From NCBI RefSeq assembly GCF_005434945.1, contig NZ_SKCH01000021.1, forward strand, positions 1 through 64,000: a stretch of DNA of 64,000 nucleotides, in the 5' to 3' direction. The stretch comes from Prescottella subtropica (GTDB lineage Bacteria > Actinomycetota > Actinomycetes > Mycobacteriales > Mycobacteriaceae). Below, in pieces: positions 15,730 through 23,836 of this stretch; the stretch's first letter is position 1, and every line of letters starts with the position of its first letter. Under the pieces are notes generated by a model. The model saw only the letters and a list, made by a program, of their open reading frames with translations, had not been told where the DNA came from and made no database searches. A program made the position numbers and the translations under genes.

Positions 15730-15821
15730 CCAGCCGCCACCCACCCGACGCCGGCGACCACTACCGGTCCGAGGACAGGCCGACTGTCAGCGGGCGATGC
15801 TGCCCCGCCCGGCGGCCCTGG

Positions 15822-16058
15822 TCAGGACAGCCACTCGAACATCCCCACTGCTGTGGCCGTGCCGGCCGCGGTGACGAGGACCGTCGCCACCCGTTCGCTG
15901 AACACCTTGCTGATCGCGTACTCCGACGTGAACAGGTGCTTTTCCAGTCCGGCCCGCGACCGGTCCACGAACTCGTCCGCCGCCGCCCGCCGCTGTCGGA
16001 GCGTGTAGAACACGCCCACACCCGCCGCCACGCATCCCCCGAAAACCATCGACATCAT
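15822..16058 (-). CDS. Small membrane-anchored protein
   Basis: 78 residues from tandem ATG codons, with GAAGG about 8 bases upstream. An N-terminal membrane helix (MVFGGCVAAGVGVFYTL) is followed by a basic turn (RQRR), a helical soluble part and a second hydrophobic segment near the end (VATVLVTAAGTATAVGMF). Function unknown. Confidence 0.5.
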   Translation of the reverse strand: MMSMVFGGCVAAGVGVFYTLRQRRAAADEFVDRSRAGLEKHLFTSEYAISKVFSERVATVLVTAAGTATAVGMFEWLS

Positions 16059-16180
16059 CGCTTGCACCTTCCTGCGAAACCTGGCCGCCTCTGGCCCTGA
16101 AACGGCTGCGGCGGGCCCCACACGGTTGTGGGGCCCGCCGATAGTCGCAACAGGGTTCTTCCCACCCAGGTGAACTACAT

Positions 16181-16450
16181 CTAGGCGGCGCGGACGTACC
16201 CGAAACCGAGGGCCGTGTATCCGGCGGCGCGCAGCTCTGCGCAGACCTCCGCGGGGGTGGCCCACTCGTGCACGGGCACGAACGCAACCACCTCGTCCCG
16301 GTCGTGGAGGGCGGCGATCGTGTAGCCAGGGACGGCGACGAGCATCCCGTCCTCGCAGGTGCTGCGGGTGTCGAGCCGAACCTGGTGGGTGGCCTGCGCT
16401 TTCGCCGCACGGCGGCGGGCATCCTGGCCAGTGGTGTCGAGCATCGTCAT
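16181..16450 (-). CDS. Unknown small protein
   Basis: 89 residues from an ATG with GAGGAGA 5 bases before it. A basic N-terminal helix (DARRRAAKAQATHQVRLD) is followed by an alpha/beta part with AVPGYTIAALHDRDEVVAF, VCAELRAAGYTALGFGYV. No family recognised. Confidence 0.5.
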   Translation of the reverse strand: MTMLDTTGQDARRRAAKAQATHQVRLDTRSTCEDGMLVAVPGYTIAALHDRDEVVAFVPVHEWATPAEVCAELRAAGYTALGFGYVRAA

Positions 16451-16539
16451 GGTGTCTCCTCAAGGGGTTCGTGGGCTGATAGCAGCCACGTTCTCCACAC
16501 CCGCCGGCCCGCGCGGAACCGCTCGGGTGCCGCCGCCGG

Positions 16540-17002
16540 CTACCGGTAGGCGTCGGTGCGGGTGAGGACGTCACCGAACGCGGACAGATACCCGAACGAG
16601 CAGCCGTGGAACAGTTCGGTGCCCGCCGGCCGCGACCGGTCGCGGCCCCGCCCCGCCACGGCCGGGTTGAAGCGGTGCTGATCGCTGGTGCGTCGGGCTT
16701 CGGGCTTCGGCGAGCAGTCTCCCCTCGAGCGGCCGTAGGTGCACTGCCGGCACGACGCATGACACCCACGGTGGCTGCACCGCAGTCCACCCCAGCCGCC
16801 GGAACACTGCCGCGTGCGCGGTGTTCCGGCGCGGCCAGTTGGTGGTGTGCCCGACCTTGATCCAGCCGGAATCGAAACCGATCACATACAGGTGCCCGAG
16901 ATCCGGAGTCGGGGGAAAGAACTCGTCCCAACTGTCGTAGGTGGTGGGCGAGAACACCGACTCGTACGTCACGGCCGGCACGGTAGACGCCCGCACCGAC
17001 AA
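16540..17002 (-). pseudogene. T5orf172/GIY-YIG-like protein with an apparent frameshift
   Basis: The first part contains GHLYVIGFDSGWIKVGHTTN and WPRRNTAHAAVFRRLG, the T5orf172 (MUG113, GIY-YIG-like) nuclease signature. After about residue 105 the frame becomes Gly/Arg/Pro-rich. The adjacent frame from about 16680 gives RFNPAVAGRGRDRSRPAG, then TELFHGCSFGYLSAFGDVL and a stop at 16540, which fits the usual family end. Its start lies 3 bases after the stop of the XRE gene upstream, so the two form an operon. Probably inactive, unless this is a sequencing error. Confidence 0.55.
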
Positions 17003-17005
17003 CCG

Positions 17006-17290
17006 TCAGCGACCGCCCGCAGTGATCTCGAGGTCGAGCCGTAGGCCGGCGCGGGTGGCGAGGTTGGACAGGTCGTCGAGTGTGAACTGGTTGATGTGGC
17101 CGTCGGTGAGAGCCGCGATGCGGGCCGTGTCGACACCGAGCTGGGCCGCGGCGGTGGCGGCCGTCCACCGGTGGTGGGTGATGGTGTCGGTGAGCGCGAT
17201 CATCAGCGTCGACCGCAGTCGCCACACGGTGGCCTCGGCGGGGTCGTCTTCGATGGCATCCCACACGCGGGCCGGCCTCGGATCGTCCAT
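17006..17290 (-). CDS. XRE-type helix-turn-helix regulator
   Basis: 94 residues. TAATAAAQLGVDTARIAALT followed by NQFTLDDLSNLATRAGLRLD is the XRE/HigA-type DNA-binding domain. It is co-transcribed with the T5orf172-like gene, 3 bases apart. It may regulate that gene, or be an antitoxin-like protein whose toxin is absent. Confidence 0.7.
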   Translation of the reverse strand: MDDPRPARVWDAIEDDPAEATVWRLRSTLMIALTDTITHHRWTAATAAAQLGVDTARIAALTDGHINQFTLDDLSNLATRAGLRLDLEITAGGR

Positions 17291-17328
17291 GATCGTGTCC
17301 CCCTTCACTGTTCCGGCCCGAGACCGGA

Positions 17329-17362
17329 GGGTGGGCGCCACCGATGCTGGTGGCGCCCACCC
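17329..17362. terminator. 14-bp-arm hairpin
   Basis: GGGTGGGCGCCACC (17329-17342) pairs perfectly with 17349-17362 around 6 bases. It lies between the 17411 gene and the XRE gene. It shares its right arm and following bases (CCACCCAGG, GCCGACTAC, GGGTGTTCC) with the hairpin at 18541. Confidence 0.65.
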
Positions 17363-17410
17363 AGGATCGCCGACTACTGCGTCGGGTGTTCCAACGTCCA
17401 GGGATCCTGG

Positions 17411-17785
17411 CTACCCGACCTGGGCGATGGCGGCGGCGTTCCGATTCCGTCGGACGATGCCCACCTCACAGCCGGCCACTGCGCCAGCAACGCCACCCAG
17501 ATAGCCTCCGCCCACCATCAGCACAAACATGGCCTGACCGCCGGCGAAGCCGACCATCAACACCGCCAACCCGAAACCGAGCAGGACACCCAATCCGGTG
17601 CCGACAGCAAAGCAAGTGGCGACCGCGGAATAGAAGCGCGGCGACTCCCGCACCCCGGACACCAACCTCCGCGCCACGGAGGTTGGTGTCCGCAGCAGTC
17701 CGGCGGGTGGACGCTGCCGTGACACTTCGGTGGCGGGCGGGATGTCCGCCTCTGTCGGGGTCGACTGCTCACTGGAATCGGTCAT
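17411..17785 (-). CDS. Small two-helix membrane protein
   Basis: 124 residues. An acidic, Pro-rich N-terminal 45 residues is followed by two Gly-rich membrane helices (FAVGTGLGVLLGFGLAVLMV and FVLMVGGGYLGGVAGAVAG) and a basic tail (IVRRNRN). A degenerate box-like sequence lies 58 bp upstream. Resembles the gene at 18586 in architecture. Function unknown. Confidence 0.6.
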   Translation of the reverse strand: MTDSSEQSTPTEADIPPATEVSRQRPPAGLLRTPTSVARRLVSGVRESPRFYSAVATCFAVGTGLGVLLGFGLAVLMVGFAGGQAMFVLMVGGGYLGGVAGAVAGCEVGIVRRNRNAAAIAQVG

Positions 17786-18086
17786 GGTGTTCGTGTCCCT
17801 TCACGTGCTGGATGGGTGGGCGGGCGATGTCGCCACCGTGGCGGTGGCACCGAACCGGCCCTCGGGTGGCGTGACGGTAGCAGCGGCGTTTCCGCCCACC
17901 CGGTGCGTTGTGACCCCTCCGCGCAGTCCGGTCCCCACGCGCCGCGGGGCACTGGATCGGCGGTGTGGTGGTGGCCCGGACGGCTGGTGACGAGACTCGG
18001 ATGAGGGGATGTGTTCTACAACAGCGGCGGCCCCCGCGCCGACGTGGCGATCGAACGATGGATCAGGGAAACCGAAGGGGACCACG

Positions 18087-18440
18087 ATGAGTGACCAGCG
18101 CACATTCCGGCGAGGACACGACCGGATCGCCCAGTTGGCGGCGAACCCGGCCATCGCCGACCAGGTGAGCGCCATCCGAGCCGAGACCGCGGAGATGAAC
18201 CGCGTTCACGCCGCCACGCTCGCCGACATCCGCAAAGCCGCAGACCTGACCCAGACCGATGTCGCGAAAGCACTCGGTGTCGAGCAGGCCGCGGTCTCGA
18301 AGATCGAACGCCGCCACGACCTGCTTCTGTCGACCCTGCGTCAGTACCTCGCGGCGGCCGGCGCCGAGCATCCGCGGATCGTGGTGGAGAAGAACGGCGT
18401 CGAGGTGTCCCTCGACCTCGACACCTTCACCACCCGATAG
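18087..18440 (+). CDS. XRE-family regulator, HigA-like
   Basis: 117 residues. ADIRKAADLTQTDVAKALGV and EQAAVSKIERRHDLLLSTLR form the helix-turn-helix domain of HigA-type antitoxins (compare Rv2021c-like proteins); the C-terminus is a short beta unit. HigA genes normally follow a HigB toxin. Here only a 27-codon open frame from GTG 18011 precedes it and overlaps its start by 8 bases, so the toxin may be lost or the regulator may be solitary. Confidence 0.75.
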   Translation: MSDQRTFRRGHDRIAQLAANPAIADQVSAIRAETAEMNRVHAATLADIRKAADLTQTDVAKALGVEQAAVSKIERRHDLLLSTLRQYLAAAGAEHPRIVVEKNGVEVSLDLDTFTTR

Positions 18441-18540
18441 GTCACACCACCCCGTCATCGGGCCCACAACGCTGCGGCCGCGCCCACGTCGGCGTGGACA
18501 GTGGCGAGCTGCCACGGCACCTGCACAGCCGCCGGCAGGT

Positions 18541-18574
18541 GGGTGGACGCCGCCACTACTGGTGGCGTCCACCC
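18541..18574. terminator. Hairpin at the end of the 18586 gene
   Basis: GGGTGGACGCCGCCA (18541-18555) pairs with TGGTGGCGTCCACCC (18560-18574) with one wobble. It lies between the convergent XRE and membrane-protein genes and is related to the hairpin at 17329. Confidence 0.6.
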
Positions 18575-18585
18575 AGGGGTGCCGA

Positions 18586-19077
18586 CTACGGGGTGGGGTG
18601 TTCCGGCGCCGGAACCGGCTGCTGCGGCTGCTGCGGCTGCTGCGGCGGTGTGGGGTGCTGCCACGGCTGCGGCTGACTGTAGGCGGCGTTGTGGCGGGCT
18701 TTGCGGTTGCTGCCGATGATCAACCCGATGATCAGGCCGATGACACCGAAGAAGATTCCGCCGCCGACCGCGAACATCATCAGCAGCGCCATGAACTTGC
18801 CGCCGTCGACATCGGAGAAGTCCAAGCCCTGGTCCTCGAGCCCGATCGCCATCAACACCCAGGCGGTGATGACCCCGAGCATTCCGCCGACGACCACGCC
18901 GACCCCACCACCGGCCAGCAGCGGGCCGGTCATGCTCGGCGCCGGCGGCATCACAGGAGGTGTCCCCCACGCCGGGGGCATCGGCGGCATCCCGCCGGCC
19001 GGGTAGCCGGAGAACGGAGCCTGGGGCTGGGGGGGGAACTGCGGCTGCGGTTGGGGTGGTGGGGTGGGTTCGGTCAC
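18586..19077 (-). CDS. Pro/Gln-rich membrane protein
   Basis: 163 residues. A Pro-rich cytoplasmic N-terminus (PPPQPQPQFPPQPQ) is followed by two membrane segments (GGGVGVVVGGMLGVITAWVL and FFGVIGLIIGLIIGS) and a C-terminal tail of Pro-Gln-Gln repeats. Such low-complexity membrane proteins are common in actinobacteria. Function unknown. A box-like sequence (GGGCAACCGAACC) is 59 bp upstream, with a TACGGT -10-like hexamer before it. Confidence 0.6.
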   Translation of the reverse strand: MTEPTPPPQPQPQFPPQPQAPFSGYPAGGMPPMPPAWGTPPVMPPAPSMTGPLLAGGGVGVVVGGMLGVITAWVLMAIGLEDQGLDFSDVDGGKFMALLMMFAVGGGIFFGVIGLIIGLIIGSNRKARHNAAYSQPQPWQHPTPPQQPQQPQQPVPAPEHPTP

Positions 19078-19258
19078 GACAATCGTGTCCCTTCAACAAG
19101 ATAGGGGAGCGGTCGCCGGCCACCCCCCGATGTTGTCGGGCAACCGAACCCGCTCTCGGGCCGCTCCACCGTAGCAACGGCCGTTCCCGCACCCCGCCTC
19201 CTGCGCGCCACACCAACCCGCATCCAGTCCCCACCCGGCGGGCCCGCCCGCGACCCGG

Positions 19259-19837
19259 TCAGTCTTGCCGGTCGGGGAGATGACCGGCGGCCGCGGTGCG
19301 CGCGATCAACGCTGCTTCCTCCGGTGTCAACCGTGTCCCCGCCAACCCCTCCGCCGCCTCGACCGCGACCCGGCCCGCCTCGACCGCCGCCACCCCCACC
19401 CTGCGCACAACCGTCGTCACCTCACGCGGTTCGGTGCCGTCGGCGAGCTGGGCGCGCCGCACCGCCGCGGCCGCCAACTCGGCACCCTCGACCGCCGCCT
19501 TACGAACAGTCACGAACCGCCACGCCCCGGCCGCGCCGCCGTCGTCGGGAACGTCGATGCGGGTGCCCTCCCACGACGCACTCCGTGTCCCCGCCTGCCG
19601 GGCCTCGAACCGTTGCACCCGCTCGACCAACGACTGCCGGGTCACCCCACCGAACGCCGACCGGATCGTCTGCCACGGCACGCCGGCCTCGCGGGCGTTG
19701 AGGATCGCCGCCGCCGTCACATCCATCGCCTCGTTCACGTGCTCCCGCAGCTTCCGCTCCCTGCGCACCGCGTCCCGCAGCACCGTCTCCGCCGCCCCAC
19801 GGGCCTGCCCGATCGGATCGGTCCGAATCTCTGCCAC
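19259..19837 (-). CDS. Unknown helical, possibly DNA-binding protein
   Basis: 192 residues from GTG 19837, chosen for GGAGG 7 bases upstream; GTG 19861 is possible. Mostly helical: DAVRRERKLREHVNEAMDVT, a helix-turn-helix-like AGVPWQTIRSAFGGVTRQSL and a long Ala-rich C-terminal helical half. The central segment resembles DNA-binding helices of plasmid proteins. Function not established. Confidence 0.5.
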   Translation of the reverse strand: MAEIRTDPIGQARGAAETVLRDAVRRERKLREHVNEAMDVTAAAILNAREAGVPWQTIRSAFGGVTRQSLVERVQRFEARQAGTRSASWEGTRIDVPDDGGAAGAWRFVTVRKAAVEGAELAAAAVRRAQLADGTEPREVTTVVRRVGVAAVEAGRVAVEAAEGLAGTRLTPEEAALIARTAAAGHLPDRQD

Positions 19838-19903
19838 CACACCACCTCCAACTCCCACCACTGCGCAGGTGCAGGGTGCGGTTGCACTGTCGCATCACCG
19901 ATT

Positions 19904-19940
19904 CCGGGCCCCACCCGGCCACGAACCGGGTGGGGCCCGG
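19904..19940. terminator. 15-bp-arm hairpin abutting a palindromic element
   Basis: CCGGGCCCCACCCGG (19904-19918) pairs perfectly with 19926-19940. Its last two bases are the first two of the GGACAG element copy 3. Confidence 0.65.
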
Positions 19941-19970
19941 ACAGTTCTCCCCCTGGGGGAGTGGGGGAGA
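19939..19970 (+). repeat. Dispersed palindromic element, copy 3
   Basis: GGACAG, two bases, CTCCCCC-T-GGGGGAG, tail TGGGGGAGA, in the same orientation as the other copies. Confidence 0.8.
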
Positions 19971-20100
19971 CGACCAGAGACCACCCACCGCTGCCGCCGA
20001 CGCGAGTGAGCCGGCGGCGGCTGCAGGTGCTGCCAGCGGTGGATCCCACCGCCGACACCACCAGGCGCGCCGGGGGATCCGTCCCGGCAGCGGCCAGGGG

Positions 20101-20586
20101 TCAGTGGGTGGCGGGCCCCTGCATCTGCCGACGCTGTTCCCGCACGCTGAAACACACCGCGAGATCACCGGCCGCCCGATCAGCCGCCTGCGTCTGATCC
20201 GACGCCCGGAAACGAGCCGTGGTCGCCGTCAACGCCGAGATCGCATCGTCGAGTTCGTTGTCGGTCATCGACTGGGCTGCCTGCGCCACCTGCATCCGAT
20301 CCTGGATCCGGGGGAGCCGGGTCGACCCATGGAACACACCACCCCGCCCGGGCCGGCCGATGCCGGCGCACACCCACACCACACCGGCGACCGCGGCCAC
20401 CATCGCTCCCGCTCCCGCGACACCGGTCATCGCCGCCGCCAACCTGTCCCCACCATCCGCGTCGCCGATCGGCGACAGGAGCATGTGGACCCCGGTCCCA
20501 CCCGCGGCCACAACCGTGCTCATCGTCATCGCCAGCTTCGCGTACTCGCGTACCTGGTCACGCATCGACTGCCGCTCACCGCTCAC
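20101..20586 (-). CDS. Two-helix membrane protein, paralog of the 20723 gene
   Basis: 161 residues from GTG 20586. A short basic N-terminus (SGERQSMRDQVREYAKL) is followed by two membrane segments (residues about 17-35 and 55-80, the second VAGAGAMVAAVAGVVWVCAG), the shared motif GRGGVFHGSTR and a cytoplasmic helical domain (MTDNELDDAISALTATTARF). The neighbouring gene at 20723 encodes the same architecture, so these are tandem duplicates. The sequence upstream of both starts is also conserved (CTGATCCGTTCGGC). Confidence 0.6.
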   Translation of the reverse strand: MSGERQSMRDQVREYAKLAMTMSTVVAAGGTGVHMLLSPIGDADGGDRLAAAMTGVAGAGAMVAAVAGVVWVCAGIGRPGRGGVFHGSTRLPRIQDRMQVAQAAQSMTDNELDDAISALTATTARFRASDQTQAADRAAGDLAVCFSVREQRRQMQGPATH

Positions 20587-20722
20587 CGCACAACCCCTCG
20601 TCACTGATCCGTTCGGCGGCAGTGTGCCACCCACACCCGACAGCACCACCTGGCCCCGCTCCGGGTGACGTCCGCGTAGATAGCCGCGGCACCCGCCCGC
20701 CGTCCCTATCTGGCGCCGGGCG

Positions 20723-21217
20723 TCAGAGCGCGGTGGGGCCACCCGCCTGCTGCCGGCCACCGAACACCGACAGGCACACCCGCAGATCCTCGACGACCCG
20801 CGTGGCCTCACCGGCCCGCCCCTCCACCAGCAACCGGTCCGCGGTGTCCGTGAGCGCCCGGATCGCCTCCTCGAGCTCCGCATCGTTCATCGACCGGGCC
20901 GCCCGCAACACCTGCATCCGCTCCCGCAGCCGCGAGGACCGGGTCGGCCCATGGAACACGCCGCCCGCCCCCGGCCGGCTGGTGCCGGCAAGCACCCACA
21001 CCAGGCTCGCGGTCAGGCCCGCGGCCGCAGCCACCACCGCAACCCCGATCCCGGTCGCCGACACCGCCGCCAGACTGCTGGGGCTGTCCCCGCTGTCGAG
21101 CAGTGACGCAACGAGTCACACCGCGACCCCGGTGACTGTGACCGCCGGGCACGCCACCATCGCCGTCATCGCATACCGGCGCACCTGGCCGCGCGTCGAC
21201 TGCTGTTCACCGTTCAC
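20723..21217 (-). pseudogene. Paralog of the 20101 gene with an in-frame TGA
   Basis: Starting at GTG 21217 the frame reads VNGEQQSTRGQVRRYAMTAM and continues as TVTGVAV, where a TGA at 21118-21116 interrupts it. The same frame then continues as LVASLLDSGDSPSSLAAV and through GAGGVFHGPTR and MNDAELEEAIRALTD to 20723, aligning along its whole length with the intact neighbour. A single nonsense change explains the break. Translation restart at GTG 21064 could give a shorter product. Confidence 0.65.
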
Positions 21218-21311
21218 CGTTCAACCCCCATCCGCTGATCCGTTCGGCCGCAGTGTGCCAGCCGCCGTTGACAGCGCAGCCCCCACCCGCCGCCCACACC
21301 CCGCAGCCCCC

Positions 21312-21341
21312 GGACAGCACTCCCCCTGGGGGAGCGGGAGA
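21312..21341 (+). repeat. Dispersed palindromic element, copy 4
   Basis: GGACAG, two bases, CTCCCCC-T-GGGGGAG, tail CGGGAGA. Confidence 0.8.
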
Positions 21342-23680
21342 CCCGCCGCCGGTGACCGCGCAGTCGACCGCGCAGGCATCCGCCTGTAGACCGCAGTTGG
21401 TGCTGAGGCCAAGCGGCGACACCACCCACCAGAGACCGGGGAGCCAACCCGCCGCCGACGGGAGACGCGGGCCCGTGGACCGCCGCCTGACCCCCAGACG
21501 GCACCCACGACCGACCCGCGCGACCGACCCGAGCCGGCGCCGGCCCGGGATCCCGCAACGCCGCCACCCGGACCGGCACCGCGCCCACCCGACGCAGCAG
21601 CCCGGCATACAGCTGCCGGCGGATCCGGAACCCGCCCCCGGCACCCGACTGTCGGACCGGCCGCACCCGATCGGGGATCGACGGGCAACCTTGTCCCCCT
21701 ACCGGTCTCGCACCCACCCCGCAGCCGGCAGCGCCGAACCCCACGCCGGCGCCCGCCCGCCGCCGGCCGAACCATGAGCGGGCGCCGGCACGGTCGGCCC
21801 GGACAGGACTCCCCCAGGGGGAGTGGGAGAACGGCGGGGGAGCGGCGCCCGTGACCGGGCCCGGCCCTCGCACGCCAGCGGGGGAGCGGGATCCGGCTGC
21901 GCGGGTGACGCTCGGCCGCCTGGCTGGGATTGCCAGTGGCCGCGGGTGTCAGCTGTTGGCGCCGAGTTGGAATGGACCCCACCCGACACGGCCCGGCGGC
22001 GATGGTCTTCCCGGTGCTGTTGCGGCACCCACCCATCCGCCAACCCACCCCGGCCGCGCGCCCAGCCCGCCCCGGCCGCGCGACCCGAGCCATCCGCGCC
22101 CCGCGGCGGGTGTACCTGCCGGATGATCTGTCCCCCTTCACTTCCCGACCAAGCCCCGGCCCGTAACGCCGATCTTTGTCCCCCCCAGCCCGCACCCGCA
22201 CGTGCAGGGAGCACCTGCGCATGCGCCGGGCTGCCCCGCACCCCCGCCCCGCCGCGCCGCCCGCATCACTTCCCTCCCCCCACACCCCCCTCAAACTCCC
22301 CCTCCCAACAGCCCGCCGGCCCTCCGGTTTTCGGATGCTCTCGTGGGGTGTGTTCTGCGTTCTGGTGGTGGGTTTGTGCTTGTGCGCTCGAGTTGGTGAC
22401 GACACGGGTTCTGGTGATGGCTGCATGGGTGATCCGGCTGGGTGTGATGGCTGCGGTTTTCGGGGTGTCCGGGTAAGGGATGGCTGCGGTATCTGCTGCG
22501 GGCTCCTGCGGGTGTTGTCTGCGGGGTGCAGCGCACCCCGGCGGTGGTCCTGTCGGGTGGGTGTGTGACAGCCGATTCGGGGTGCAGGCTGCCCGCCCTG
22601 GGGTGGGTGCCCGACTCTGGTGGGCGGCCCCCTGTGGTTGCCGACGCAGACGGGGTGACCCCCGTCTGCGTCGGCGGCCGCGGAGCGGCCGCTGTCGCCG
22701 GCGGTGTGTTCGTCGGTGGAGGCTGCGCAGGCTGCTGCGGCCGGCCCCGGTGGCGGGGCTGATTGTGGTGCCGCCCCACCTGTCGCGGAGGCGGCCCAAG
22801 CGGTGGTGGTCGCCCCGCTGCGCTAGGCGTTCTCGGGTGGCAGTTGGGCGGCTGGTTGCGGGCGGGGGTTGTGGGCTTCTGTGGTGGTCTGCGGTGGGTG
22901 CCCGCGGGGTGGTGTCTGCGGCAGCTGCCGGTGTCGACGGCGCGGGTGGCTGCTGGTGTTGTCTGCGGGGTGGGTGGCCTGGTGTCGTGGGGTGGGTTGA
23001 CGACCTGTTCCCGGGGCGGCCGGGGTCGACTGCGAAGAGCCCACCGGTGGCCGCTGCACGGGTGCCGGTCGGGGTGCCAGAGAACCGATCTCGGGGGGCT
23101 GGCTTCCACTGCGTTCAGCCCGGCGCCAGCCCCCCGGTGGCCCAGTCTGCTGCGCTCAGCCACGAGCCGTCACGACCCCTTGCCGGTCACCGCCTGGTGG
23201 GGTCGGCTCGGGCAGGCCACTACTGGCCGTTCACACCGCTGCACGCTGCCGCCCACGACACCATCCGGAAGGCTGCCGTCGGCGGCCGCCCGAAGGCGCG
23301 GGCCGCCCGTGGTCGACAGCGAAGGGGGATGCGCTGGAAGCTGCGCGGGCGACACCGCCAGCAGACGCCGCAGCACCCACCACCGCAACCAACCAACAGA
23401 CGCGAGACACGACCGCCTAGCGCAGCGGCGCAACCACACGCAGACACCGGGTGCGACCGGGAGGTATCGGCCACCACCCCGACAGGACACGACAGTGGCT
23501 GCGAGCAAGCGAGCAACCACCAAGTGGCCTGCCTCGGGGTGAACAACAAGGTGGCCGACACCCCCGGCGTGCACGGAACCCCCCAACACCCGCCACGCAC
23601 ACAACCAACGCAGACAGCGAAGCAAATCTGCGGTGTGTGTGCCGTGCGGGTAGGGGGGTTAGTCGGGAAGTTTGGAGGGG
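21342..23680. other. 2.3-kb region without a convincing gene; possible origin region
   Basis: Several overlapping frames are open here because of very high GC, but none has a good ribosome site, a recognisable family or normal composition. The plus strand is C-rich up to the run around 22268-22307, then markedly G/T-rich to about 23050, then C/A-rich. GGTGTTGTCTGCGGGGTG occurs twice (22511-22528, 22955-22972). A strand-composition switch next to a replication gene suggests an origin or transfer origin, but this is inference. Confidence 0.4.
21801..21830 (+). repeat. Dispersed palindromic element, copy 5
   Basis: GGACAG, two bases, CTCCCCC-A-GGGGGAG, tail TGGGAGA. The only copy with A at the centre. 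Confidence 0.8.
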
Positions 23681-23687
23681 GGTTGGG

Positions 23688-23777
23688 TGACAGCATTTTT
23701 CGGGGTTTTCTGCTGGTGTAACCGTTTTGAGGTATCTGTGTGTTGGTGTCGGCGGCTGACAGCATCACTGACAGCAT
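23688..23777 (+). promoter_or_regulatory. Three TGACAGCAT repeats before the replication-relaxation gene
   Basis: TGACAGCAT occurs at 23688-23696, 23757-23765 and 23769-23777. The first and third are followed by TTTT and a GGGG run. The last two are spaced 12 bp apart. They lie 45-135 bp upstream of the next gene and could be iterons or an operator. Confidence 0.5.
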
Positions 23778-23836
23778 TTTTGGGGTGGGTTCGGCTACGA
23801 TCTTGGTGCCGGATCGGACGGATGGAAGGCGGGCTG

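Noticed and set aside
15822-17360. 512-codon minus-strand open frame across several small genes
   Set aside because: Only its last 78 codons (15822-16058) start with a good ribosome site and look like a protein. The rest is His/Arg/Pro-rich and overlaps an XRE gene and a T5orf172-like gene.
21214-21873. 219-codon minus-strand frame upstream of the membrane-protein paralogs
   Set aside because: It spans two palindromic repeat copies and has Gly/Arg-rich sequence without motifs.
22291-23721. Long overlapping open frames on both strands in the 22-23.7 kb region
   Set aside because: Composition is biased, no ribosome site or family is seen, and both strands are open at once, so I treat the region as non-coding.
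23688-23777. TGACAGCAT repeats as a CRISPR array
   Set aside because: Three 9-bp copies with irregular spacing and no spacers of constant size; no cas gene is present.
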